64,000 nucleotides of DNA from Streptomyces venezuelae (lineage in GTDB: Bacteria; Actinomycetota; Actinomycetes; Streptomycetales; Streptomycetaceae): assembly GCF_008642315.1 (NCBI RefSeq), contig NZ_CP029192.1:1240001-1304000 (forward strand). The letters are read 5' to 3'. Every line of letters starts with the position of its first letter. Within the stretch, counting starts at the first letter, position 1. This document shows, in pieces, positions 9,478-17,323 of the stretch. The notes under the pieces are model-generated. The model worked only from the letters and a program-made list of their open reading frames with translations, made no database searches and was not told the origin of the DNA. The position numbers were made by a program, and so were the translations under genes.

Positions 9478-10646
9478 CAGTGGTCTTCCTCCGCGGTCGC
9501 TCGGGGCGGTTCGGTCGGGGGGTGCGCGAGGGCCGGTACGCCCCAGTCGCGGGCCACGTCGGCGGTGTCGGCGCCGGGCTGTGCGGGGCCGGTGCGGACC
9601 TGGGTCGGGGTCGCCGAGAAGCGGGGCGCGGGGGTGGGCTGGGTGATGCCCCCGTGGTCGGTGAAGGTGCCGCGGGCGGCGAGGTGCGGGTGGGCGGGCG
9701 CCTCGCGCAGGGACAGCACGGGCGCCACGCACGCGTCGGAGTCCTGGAAGACGGCCGTCCACTCGTCACGCGTACGTTCCTTGAAGCGGGCGGCGACGGC
9801 TTCGCGCAGCTCGCCCCAGCGGGCCAGATCCTTGCGGGCGGGCGCGGTGTCGGCGAGGCCGAGCAGGGTGGTGAACTCGTCGTAGAACTGCTGCTCAAGG
9901 GAGCCCACGGCCATGTAGCCGCCGTCCGCTGTCTCGTACGTGCCGTAGAAGGGACAGCCGCCGTCGAGGAGGTTGGCGCCGCGGCGGTCCTGCCAGCCGC
10001 CGGCCGCGAGCATGCCGTGGATCATCGTGGAGAGGTGGGCCGCGCCGTCGACGATGGCGGCGTCCACCACCTGTCCGGTGCCGTGCTCGCGCGCGTGGTG
10101 CAGCGCGGCGAGGATGCCGACGACGAGGTAGAGCGAGCCGCCCGCGTAGTCGCCCACGAGGTTGGCGGGGACGGCGGGCGGCTCGTCGGGGTTGCCGATC
10201 ATGCCCAGGGTGCCGGTGATGGCGATGTACGCGATGTCGTGGCCCGCGCGCCGGGCGAGCGGTCCTTCCTGGCCCCAGCCGGTCATCCGGCCGTAGACCA
10301 GCTTCGGATTGCGGGCGTGGCAGGCGTCGGGGCCCACGCCGAGGCGCTCGGCGACGCCGGGCCGGTAGCCCTCGATGAGGACGTCGGCGCGTTCGACCAG
10401 GTCGAGGACGCGGGCCGGTCCTTCGTCGGACTTGAGGTCGACGACGACGGAGCGTTTGTTGCGGTTGGTCACGTCGTACTCGGGATCGATCGCGAGGCCG
10501 CCGCCGCCGGGACGGTCGACGCGCACGACGTCGGCGCCGAGATCGGCGAGGAGCATGGCCGCGAACGGGCCCGGCCCGATGCCTGCCAGCTCCACCACAC
10601 GTACTCCGGCGAGCGGTCCGTGAACGCCCTTGCCCGGCATCGTCAT
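9477..10646 (-). CDS. mcr: Alpha-methylacyl-CoA racemase (CaiB/BaiF CoA-transferase family)
   Basis: Interconverts (2R)- and (2S)-methylacyl-CoA so that branched fatty acids or sterol side chains can enter beta-oxidation. The 389-residue protein opens with VRVVELAGIGPGPFAAMLLADLG, diagnostic of the racemase branch rather than of formyl-CoA transferases. The catalytic residues known from mycobacterial MCR have clear counterparts: His in GHDIAYI, Asp in LVGDYAGG and Glu in GSLEQQFYDEF. ATG 10646 is preferred, after GGGGG in the leader; ATG 10640 and an upstream start at 10685 are less likely. It heads the five-gene leftward operon and is divergent from the oxidoreductase at 10820. Confidence 0.9.
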   Translation of the reverse strand: MTMPGKGVHGPLAGVRVVELAGIGPGPFAAMLLADLGADVVRVDRPGGGGLAIDPEYDVTNRNKRSVVVDLKSDEGPARVLDLVERADVLIEGYRPGVAERLGVGPDACHARNPKLVYGRMTGWGQEGPLARRAGHDIAYIAITGTLGMIGNPDEPPAVPANLVGDYAGGSLYLVVGILAALHHAREHGTGQVVDAAIVDGAAHLSTMIHGMLAAGGWQDRRGANLLDGGCPFYGTYETADGGYMAVGSLEQQFYDEFTTLLGLADTAPARKDLARWGELREAVAARFKERTRDEWTAVFQDSDACVAPVLSLREAPAHPHLAARGTFTDHGGITQPTPAPRFSATPTQVRTGPAQPGADTADVARDWGVPALAHPPTEPPRATAEEDH

Positions 10647-10819
10647 TGAGCCCCCAGCACTGTGACACAACTGATGTAACACCAATGATGCTAAGAACGT
10701 GTTCCACCGTGCACAAGCCCCTGGCGAGCAAGCGCTCAGTCAATTCTGGCCGCGCCGTCGCGCCGCACGCTAGCCTCGGCCCCCGACAACTGCGCGGGGG
10801 CCCACGGCGGAGAGGTGCC

Positions 10820-12049
10820 ATGACCGGTCGTAACAGTCAGCAGAGCGACAACAGCAACGTCAGCGAGCGCGCGTACGACATCGTGCTCTTCGGAGCGACG
10901 GGGTTCGTGGGGGTGCTCACCGCTGAGCACCTCGCCGCCCGCGCCCCCGAGGACGTGCGGTGGGCCATCGCCGGGCGCGACACCGGCAAGCTCGAAGGGC
11001 TGCGGAGGCGGCTCTCCGCGATCAATCCGGCGTGCGCCGAACTTCCCCTGGTCCACGCCGACGTGGCGGATCCCGCGTCGCTGCGGGACATGGCCTCCCA
11101 CGCGCGCGTGGTCGCCTCCACCGTCGGCCCGTACCTCACGTACGGACAGGAGCTGGTCGGGGCGTGCGCCGAGGCCGGCACGGACTATGTGGACCTGACC
11201 GGTGAGCCGGAGTTCGTCGACCTCATGTACGTGAAGCACGACGCCCGCGCGCGGGAGACCGGCGCACGGCTCGTGCACTCCTGCGGCTTCGACTCGATCC
11301 CCCACGACCTGGGGGCGTACTTCACCGTGCAGCACCTGCCCAAGGACGTGCCGTTGCGCGTCGACGGGTTCGTCCGGGCGGGCGCCCGGTTCTCCGGCGG
11401 CACCTTCGCCTCCGCACTCAACCAGTTCGGACGGGGCCCGCAGATGCTGGCCGCCGCGAAGGACCGCAAGCGGCACGAGCCGCGCGCGGTGGGACGCAAG
11501 GCGTATGCCCCGCCCGGCGCGCCCCGGTACGCGAGCGAGGTCGGCGCGTGGGCCCTGCCCCTGCCGACCATCGACCCGCAGGTGGTGCAGCGCTCGGCGC
11601 GCGCCCTTGACCGGTACGGACCGGACTTCCGCTACCGCCACTACGCGGCCGTGAAGTCGCTGCCGGTCGCGCTGGGCGCCCCCGTGGCCCTCGGCGGTCT
11701 CCTCACGGTGGCCCAACTGCCGCCCGCGCGGCGGTGGCTGTCCGCGCGCCTGAAGCCCGGCGACGGCCCTGACGAGGCACGCCGCGCGTCGTCGTGGTTC
11801 TCGGTCCGGTTCGTGGGCGAGGGCGGCGGAAAGCGGGTGTTCACGGAGGTCGCGGGCGGCGACCCCGGCTACGAGGAGACGGCACGGATGCTGGGCGAGT
11901 CGGCACTGTGCCTCGCCCAGGACTCCCTGCCTCCGACGTCGGGACAGGTCACCACGGCCGTGGCGATGGGCGACGCGCTGATCGAACGGCTGCGGGCGGT
12001 GGGAATCTCGTTCCGGGTCGTCGCGGAGCGCGAGGCGGCGGACGACTAG
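10820..12049 (+). CDS. Saccharopine dehydrogenase-like / trans-acting enoyl reductase family protein
   Basis: A Rossmann-fold oxidoreductase of 409 residues. The NADP-binding loop is DIVLFGATGFVGVLTAEHLA near residues 21-40, then YVDLTGEPEF and SCGFDSIPHDLG, both typical of the group that contains mycobacterial trans-acting enoyl reductase (which completes phenolic glycolipid lipids). The true substrate here is unknown. ATG 10820 follows AGAGGTG; the reading frame is open 58 codons further back into the promoter region. It faces away from the beta-oxidation operon across 173 bp and ends at a strong convergent terminator. Confidence 0.85.
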   Translation: MTGRNSQQSDNSNVSERAYDIVLFGATGFVGVLTAEHLAARAPEDVRWAIAGRDTGKLEGLRRRLSAINPACAELPLVHADVADPASLRDMASHARVVASTVGPYLTYGQELVGACAEAGTDYVDLTGEPEFVDLMYVKHDARARETGARLVHSCGFDSIPHDLGAYFTVQHLPKDVPLRVDGFVRAGARFSGGTFASALNQFGRGPQMLAAAKDRKRHEPRAVGRKAYAPPGAPRYASEVGAWALPLPTIDPQVVQRSARALDRYGPDFRYRHYAAVKSLPVALGAPVALGGLLTVAQLPPARRWLSARLKPGDGPDEARRASSWFSVRFVGEGGGKRVFTEVAGGDPGYEETARMLGESALCLAQDSLPPTSGQVTTAVAMGDALIERLRAVGISFRVVAEREAADD

Positions 12050-12066
12050 GGACACGGCCCGGATAC

Positions 12067-12106
12067 GTGAAGATGCCCCGCACGCGCGCGTGCGGGGCAT
12101 CTTCAC
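12067..12106. terminator. Perfect 20-bp stem, bidirectional terminator
   Basis: Bases 12067-12086 and 12087-12106 are exact reverse complements (core GATGCCCCGCACGCG). The palindrome sits between two convergent genes, 17 nt after one stop and 20 nt after the other, the textbook position of a shared terminator in Streptomyces. Confidence 0.88.
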
Positions 12107-12126
12107 ACGGTCGGACTGTCCGGCGG

Positions 12127-13581
12127 TCAGGCCACCGGAGCCGGGTAGGTCGGGTACTCGACCCCGGAGACGTACTGGACGACCCGGATGACCTGGCACG
12201 AGTAGCCGAACTCGTTGTCGTACCAGAGGTAGAGGATCGCGTTGTCGCCGTCGACCTTGGTGGCACCGGCGTCGACGATCGACGCGTGGCGCGAACCGAC
12301 GAAGTCCATCGACACGGCGTCCGGCGCCGTCGTGAAGTCGATCTGCCGCTTCAGCGGCGAGTGCAGCGACACGTCGCGCAGGTGGTCGAGGACCTCGTCG
12401 CGGGTGGTCTCGCGGCCCAGGCGCAGGCTGAGGATGGCGATCGAGACGTCCGGCACGGGCACGCGGATGGAGCTGCCGGTGATCGGCGCCTTGAGGTCGG
12501 GCAGCGCCTTCGCGACGGCGGAGGCGGCTCCCGTCTCGGTGATGACCATGTTGAGCGGCGCGGAGCGGCCCCGGCGGTCGGCCTTGTGGTAGTTGTCCAG
12601 CAGGTTCTGGTCGTTGGTGAACGAGTGGACGGTCTCCACGTGGCCGCGCAGCACGCCGTACTCGTCCGCCATCGCCTTCAGCGGCGGGACGATCGCGTTG
12701 GTGGTGCAGGAGGCGCAGGACAGGATCTGCTCGTCCGGCTTGATCGTGTCGTGGTTGACGCCGTGCACGATGTTCGGGACGTCACCCTTGCCGGGGGCGG
12801 TCAGGACGACCTTGTCGATGCCCGGGCGCAGGTGCTTGGAGAGGCCCTCGCGGTCGCGCCACTTGCCGGTGTTGTCGACCAGGATCGCGTCCTTGATGCC
12901 GTACGCCGTGTAGTCCACCTCGGACGGGTCGTTGGCGTAGATCACCTTGATCGCGTTGCCGTTGGCGACGATCGTGCTGTTCGCCTCGTCGACGGTGATC
13001 GTGCCCTGGAACTGACCGTGGATGGAGTCGCGGCGCAGCAGCGAGGCGCGCTTCACCATGTCCTCGGCGGCCCGCTCGCCGCCCCCGCGCACGACGATGG
13101 CGCGCAGTCGCAGCCCGTTGCCCGAGCCGGACTTCTCGATGAGGAGACGGGCGACGAGACGGCCGATGCGGCCGAAGCCGTACAGGACGACGTCGCGGCC
13201 CGCGCCGCGCTCGGCCTTGTTGGCACCGATGGCACCGGAGACCGACTCGGCGGTGAACTGCTCCACGGTCAGACCGCGGTCGTCGGCCTTGTAGGCCTCC
13301 GCGAGCAGGGCCAGGTCGATCTGCGAGGGGCCGAGGTCGAGCGTGGTGAGGGCCTGCAGGAACGGCAGCGTCTCGGTGACCGAGAGCTCCTGGCCGGCTA
13401 TCTGCCGGGCGAATCGGTGGGTCTTCAGGATGCTGACCACCGACTTGTTCACCAAGGAGCGGCTGTGCAGCAGGACCGTCACGTCCCGCTCGCGGTGCAG
13501 CTTCCCGATGATCGGGATCATCGACTCCGCGATCTCCTCGCGGTGCTTCCAATTGGTGAACGAGTCGTCATTGACAGTCAC
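12127..13581 (-). CDS. gap: Glyceraldehyde-3-phosphate dehydrogenase, long form
   Basis: Converts glyceraldehyde 3-phosphate to 1,3-bisphosphoglycerate with NAD(P). The catalytic domain starts near residue 125 with VVLYGFGRIGRLVARLL and holds the active-site SCASCTTNAI and the C-terminal LYLWYDNEFGYS. The protein is 484 residues rather than about 335, because of an N-terminal extension of some 120 residues (HREEIAESMIPIIGKLHRERDVTVLLHSRSL) seen in a second GAPDH type of actinobacteria. GTG 13581 is the start, with a GGAGT just upstream. A TAGCAT hexamer at 13607-13612 (read on the minus strand) could be its -10. Confidence 0.93.
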   Translation of the reverse strand: MTVNDDSFTNWKHREEIAESMIPIIGKLHRERDVTVLLHSRSLVNKSVVSILKTHRFARQIAGQELSVTETLPFLQALTTLDLGPSQIDLALLAEAYKADDRGLTVEQFTAESVSGAIGANKAERGAGRDVVLYGFGRIGRLVARLLIEKSGSGNGLRLRAIVVRGGGERAAEDMVKRASLLRRDSIHGQFQGTITVDEANSTIVANGNAIKVIYANDPSEVDYTAYGIKDAILVDNTGKWRDREGLSKHLRPGIDKVVLTAPGKGDVPNIVHGVNHDTIKPDEQILSCASCTTNAIVPPLKAMADEYGVLRGHVETVHSFTNDQNLLDNYHKADRRGRSAPLNMVITETGAASAVAKALPDLKAPITGSSIRVPVPDVSIAILSLRLGRETTRDEVLDHLRDVSLHSPLKRQIDFTTAPDAVSMDFVGSRHASIVDAGATKVDGDNAILYLWYDNEFGYSCQVIRVVQYVSGVEYPTYPAPVA

Positions 13582-13639
13582 AGGAGTATCTTTCGAGCTA
13601 GGCGGCGCTCATATGCTAACCCGCTCGTCTTTCCGGCTC

Positions 13640-14329
13640 TCAACCGGCCACTTCCCGCAGCGCGGAGCGGCACAGCGCGTCCGCGCGGCGGGTGGATTCC
13701 GGCAGCCGGTAGCGGGGCGTGAGACACAAGGTGTGCGCGCAGGCCCGGTCCAGGGTCACCCGGTGCCCTGCCGACACGAAGACCGGCTTCACACCTTCGC
13801 GGGTGCGCAGCGCACGACCGACCTCCTCGGCACCGTCCAGCAGCGGCGACGCGCTCCCCCGTGCGGCGGCCGGGTCCTCGTACGCGAAGGCGAAGGGGTT
13901 CTTGGCGACGCCGATCGTCGACAGCCCCGTCAGGACGCCGAGGTGGCTGGCCAGGCCGAAGCGGCGCGGGTGGGCCACTCCGTAGCCGTCGCAGACGACG
14001 AGCCCGGGGTCCGACCGCAGCTCGCCCAGGGCGGCCAGGACCGTGGGGATCTCCCGGAACGCGAGCAGGCCGGGCACGTACGGGAAGGCCACCTTGCCGA
14101 CGGCCGTCGCCTCCTCGACCACGTCGAGCGTCGCGGCGTCGAGGACGACGACGGCCGCGGCGACGACGTCCCGCTCGTCGTCGTAGGCGACGTCCACGCC
14201 GGTCACACGGCCCGTGCCGGGCGGCGGGCCGGTCTCGTCGAGGACGACGCGGGTGCGCAGTTCGTCCTGGACGGCGCGCGCCGTCCGCTCGTCGGCGGGC
14301 CAGTCGGAAGGCATCACATAGCTGCTCAT
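13640..14329 (-). CDS. nfi: Endonuclease V (deoxyinosine 3'-endonuclease)
   Basis: Nicks DNA 3' to deaminated bases, mainly deoxyinosine. The 229-residue protein has the metal-binding Asp in GVDVAYDDE, the conserved FPYVPGLLAFREIP block, and the Asp/His region VCDGYGVAHPRRFGLASHLGV, followed by TIGVAKNPF. The order and spacing match the family. It stands alone, 58 bp from the GAPDH start and divergent from the NfeD/flotillin pair. Confidence 0.95.
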   Translation of the reverse strand: MSSYVMPSDWPADERTARAVQDELRTRVVLDETGPPPGTGRVTGVDVAYDDERDVVAAAVVVLDAATLDVVEEATAVGKVAFPYVPGLLAFREIPTVLAALGELRSDPGLVVCDGYGVAHPRRFGLASHLGVLTGLSTIGVAKNPFAFAYEDPAAARGSASPLLDGAEEVGRALRTREGVKPVFVSAGHRVTLDRACAHTLCLTPRYRLPESTRRADALCRSALREVAG

Positions 14330-14404
14330 GGTGCCGGGAAGCCTAGGGCCTGTGTCGGAAGTCCCGCCTGCCCCGCGACGCCCGGCATTAAAGACGCGTA
14401 AAGA

Positions 14405-14423
14405 TTGCCGGGTTCAGGCAATG
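14405..14423. promoter_or_regulatory. Inverted repeat upstream of the nfeD-flotillin pair
   Basis: ATTGCC (14405-14410) and GGCAAT (14418-14423) form a perfect 6-bp dyad with a 7-nt gap, 71 bp before the NfeD-like start. The position suggests an operator. The binding protein is unknown. Confidence 0.3.
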
Positions 14424-14493
14424 AACGGCACCGGTCCGCTATGTCAGCATTCCCCCGTACCGAGGTGAACGGCGCGACGGGGGAAGTGATCCG

Positions 14494-15009
14494 ATGACGG
14501 TGTTTCTTGGTCTCGGCATCGCGGGGATCGTGCTGCTGGTGCTCTCGCTCCTCCTGGACGGGGTCCTCGAAGGGCTCTTCGGAGGAGCGGGGGCACTGGA
14601 CGGGCTCTTCGACGGGCTCCTGTCCCTGCCGGTCGTCGCCGGATTCGTCGCCATGCTCGGCTTCGGCGGAGCACTCGTGCTCGGCACGACCGGCCTCGGC
14701 GCCGGCCCCGCCACCGTCGCGGGAGCCTGCGCGGGAACCGGGGCGGGCTGGGTGACGTGGAAGCTCACCCGCGCCCTGATGCGCGACCAGACCGCTGTCA
14801 CGCCGCGCGGCGACGACCTCGTGGGCACCGCGGGGTCCGTGGTCACGGCGATTCCGGCCGACGGCTACGGCGAGGTGCTGCTGCACCTCGCGGGCCAGCG
14901 CGTGAAGTACGCGGCCCGCAGCTCCGCCGCGGTGGCCCGGGGCACCGAGATCTGGGTCGACGCGGCGCTCTCGCCGACGTCGGTGGCGGTCCGTCCCGTC
15001 GAACGCTGA
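14494..15009 (+). CDS. NfeD-like membrane protein
   Basis: A 171-residue membrane protein. Residues 1-25, roughly 45-70 and 72-90 are hydrophobic helices; the C-terminal part (GTAGSVVTAIPADGYGEVLLHLAGQRVKYAARS) is a small beta domain like the OB fold of NfeD proteins. NfeD proteins accompany flotillins in bacterial membrane microdomains, and the next gene is a flotillin, 95 bp away. The exact biochemical role of these pairs is unclear. Confidence 0.78.
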   Translation: MTVFLGLGIAGIVLLVLSLLLDGVLEGLFGGAGALDGLFDGLLSLPVVAGFVAMLGFGGALVLGTTGLGAGPATVAGACAGTGAGWVTWKLTRALMRDQTAVTPRGDDLVGTAGSVVTAIPADGYGEVLLHLAGQRVKYAARSSAAVARGTEIWVDAALSPTSVAVRPVER

Positions 15010-15104
15010 CGCGGTCGCCGCTCCAGGCTCCGGGCGGTCCGCCGCCGCTCACCAACTTTTCGCAACCGATCTGCCGTCCCCGGGTGGCAAGGGGGGAATG
15101 CACC

Positions 15105-16526
15105 ATGAGTCCAGTCCTGATCTCGGTCGTCGGAGTCGTCGTACTCCTCGTCCTGCTGGCGCTCGTCGTCATCACGCGCTACAAGGTCGCCGGGCCCAGC
15201 GAGGCCTTCATCGTGACCGGCCGGCGCGGCAAGAAGTCCACGGATCCGGACACCGGCCGGGTCATGACCGACAACAGCGGCCAGAAGGTCGTGGTCGGCG
15301 GCGGTGTCTTCGTCGTGCCGTTCGTGCAGCAGAAGTTCACCCTCGACCTGTCCTCGCGGCACATCCCGATCGCCGTGCGCGGCGCGGTCACGCTGCGCGG
15401 CGTCAAGGCGAACCTCGAAGGCGTCGCCATCGTGAAGGTCGGCGGCACCGAGGACTCGATACGCGCCGCCGCCCAGCGCTTCCTCGTCCAGCAGGACGGC
15501 ATCGTCGGCTTCACCCAGGAGGTGCTCTCCGGCGCGCTGCGCTCCATCGTGGGGCGCATGTCGGTCGAGGACATCATCCGCGACCGTGCCGCGTTCGCCG
15601 GACAGGTCGCCGAGGAGGCCGAGGCCAGCCTCTCCGGTCAGGGCCTGGTCCTGGACGCCTTCCAGATCCAGGACATCACCACCGAGGGCTCCTACCTGGA
15701 GGACCTCGGCCGTCCCGAGGCCGCCCGCGCACGGCAGGAGGCGGACATCGCCGAGGCCGTGGCGCGCCGCGCAGCCGAGCAGGCACGGCTGAAGGCGGAG
15801 GAGGAGATCGCCGTCGCGCAGCGGACCTTCTACCTCAAGCAGGCCGAGATCAAGGCCGAGACGGACGAGGCGGCGGCGCGCGCGAGCGCCGCGGGGCCGC
15901 TCGCCGAGGCCGCACGGCAGCAGGACGTGCTCACCGAGCAGGAGAAGGTCGCCAAGCGCCAGGCGGCGCTCACCGACAGCGAGTTGGACACCCAGGTCCG
16001 CAAGCCCGCGGACGCCGCGCGCTACCAGGCCGAGCAGGAGGCGGAGGCCCGCAGGATCGGCCTGGTCAAGCAGGCCGAGGCGGACGCGGAGCGGGCCCGT
16101 CTGACCGGTGAGGGCGAGAAGGCGCACCGTGCCGCGCTGGCCGACGCCGTACGCCTGGAGGGCGAGGCCGACGCCGCGTCGATCGGCGCGCGGGGTGCCG
16201 CGGAGGCGGAGGCGATGCGCAAGAAGGCCGACGCGTTCGCGCAGTACGGCGACGCGGCCGTCCTGCAGATGCTCGTCGAGGTCCTGCCGAGCGTGGTGGG
16301 CAAGGCGTCCGAACCGCTCGCTGCGGTGGACAAGATGACCGTGATCTCGACGGACGGGGCCGGACAGCTGTCCCGTACGGTCGCCGACAACGTCGCCCAG
16401 GGCGTGGAGCTCCTCAGCTCCACCACGGGGGTCGACCTCGCCGAGCTCCTCAAGAACATCACGGGCGCCAAGCCCGCGAGCCCGGCCTCCTCGGCCAACG
16501 GGAAGATCGAAGTCACCGACCTGTAG
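15105..16526 (+). CDS. Flotillin / SPFH-domain protein
   Basis: A scaffold of functional membrane microdomains. One N-terminal transmembrane helix (VLISVVGVVVLLVLLALVVI) is followed by an SPFH domain (about residues 30-200, including FVQQKFTLDLSSRHIPI) and a long Ala/Glu-rich coiled coil (about 200-370: ARQEADIAEAVARRAAEQA and similar), then a short oligomerisation tail. The 473-residue length and order are typical of flotillins. ATG 15105 lies 7-8 nt after a GGGGGGA; an out-of-frame ATG at 15099 is ignored. It forms a two-gene unit with the NfeD-like gene. Confidence 0.92.
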   Translation: MSPVLISVVGVVVLLVLLALVVITRYKVAGPSEAFIVTGRRGKKSTDPDTGRVMTDNSGQKVVVGGGVFVVPFVQQKFTLDLSSRHIPIAVRGAVTLRGVKANLEGVAIVKVGGTEDSIRAAAQRFLVQQDGIVGFTQEVLSGALRSIVGRMSVEDIIRDRAAFAGQVAEEAEASLSGQGLVLDAFQIQDITTEGSYLEDLGRPEAARARQEADIAEAVARRAAEQARLKAEEEIAVAQRTFYLKQAEIKAETDEAAARASAAGPLAEAARQQDVLTEQEKVAKRQAALTDSELDTQVRKPADAARYQAEQEAEARRIGLVKQAEADAERARLTGEGEKAHRAALADAVRLEGEADAASIGARGAAEAEAMRKKADAFAQYGDAAVLQMLVEVLPSVVGKASEPLAAVDKMTVISTDGAGQLSRTVADNVAQGVELLSSTTGVDLAELLKNITGAKPASPASSANGKIEVTDL

Positions 16527-16547
16527 GGACTCGGCATACTTACGATC

Positions 16548-16985
16548 ATGAACTGGACGGTGCGCTCCGCGACGACGGCAGACATAGAGGTCATCGTGGA
16601 GCTCCGGGCCGTCGTCATGCGGCCGGATCTGGAACGGCTCGGCCGTTTCGATCCGCACCGGGTGCGGCAGCGGTTCCGGGACGCGTTCCGCGCGGAGCAC
16701 ACGTCCGTGATCGAGAGCGGCGGCGCGTTCGCGGGGTGTGTCGCCCTGCGGCCCGCCGCCGACGGGCTCTGGCTGGAGCACTTCTTCCTCGACCCGCGGC
16801 TCCAGGGGCGCGGCCTCGGCTCGGCGGTCCTCGGCTCGCTCCTGGAGCGGGCCGACGCCGAGGGCGCGGCCGTCCGCCTCAACGTCCTGCGGGGCAGCGC
16901 CGCCCGGCGGCTGTACGAGCGCCACGGTTTCACGGTCGAGTCGGAGGACCCGATCGACGTGTTCATGGTCAGGGCCGCCCGGTAG
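16548..16985 (+). CDS. GNAT-family N-acetyltransferase
   Basis: A 145-residue acetyltransferase. The acetyl-CoA-binding motif A is DPRLQGRGLGSAVL, with LNVLRGSAARRLYERHGF as motif B. The substrate cannot be told. It begins 21 bp after the flotillin. Its 3' end is tandemly duplicated: the last 24 bases recur immediately after it. Confidence 0.9.
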   Translation: MNWTVRSATTADIEVIVELRAVVMRPDLERLGRFDPHRVRQRFRDAFRAEHTSVIESGGAFAGCVALRPAADGLWLEHFFLDPRLQGRGLGSAVLGSLLERADAEGAAVRLNVLRGSAARRLYERHGFTVESEDPIDVFMVRAAR

Positions 16986-17008
16986 TTCCTGGTCAGGGCC
17001 GCCCGGTA
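16961..17008. repeat. 24-bp tandem duplication over the GNAT stop codon
   Basis: Bases 16961-16984 and 16985-17008 are the same 24-mer with a single difference (A/C at the fifth base). The first copy encodes the last residues of the GNAT up to TA of the stop; the second is non-coding spacer before the YciI gene. It looks like a recent slippage duplication. Confidence 0.85.
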
Positions 17009-17019
17009 GCCTCGCGATC

Positions 17020-17319
17020 ATGTTCATTCTCGAATTGACCTACACCGCGCCGCTCTCCGCCGTCGACGCGCACCTGGAAGCCCACGTCGCCTGGCTCGAC
17101 CAGCAGTACGAGGCCGGTGTCGTCCTCGCCTCCGGCCGCAAGAACCCGCGCGACGGCGGCGTGCTCATCGCCGTCGCGGAGGATCGCGCGCAGGTCGAGA
17201 AGATCGTCGCGCAGGACCCGTTCACCGTGGCCGAGGTGTGCGCGTACCGGATCACCGAGTTCTACGCGACGAAGACGGCCCCGGCCCTCTCCGCGTACCG
17301 CGAGGAACTGCCCGCCTGA
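17020..17319 (+). CDS. YciI-family protein
   Basis: A 99-residue ferredoxin-like alpha-beta protein of the YCII family. The pattern is MFILELTYTAPL, then HVAWLDQQYEAGVVLASGRKNP, with the characteristic conserved His of the first helix and Asp (DPF) of the second half. The family includes dehydrochlorinase-like enzymes but most members are uncharacterised. ATG 17020 starts the conserved domain. It ends only 4 bp from the convergent BNR gene. Confidence 0.88.
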   Translation: MFILELTYTAPLSAVDAHLEAHVAWLDQQYEAGVVLASGRKNPRDGGVLIAVAEDRAQVEKIVAQDPFTVAEVCAYRITEFYATKTAPALSAYREELPA

Positions 17320-17323
17320 GGCC

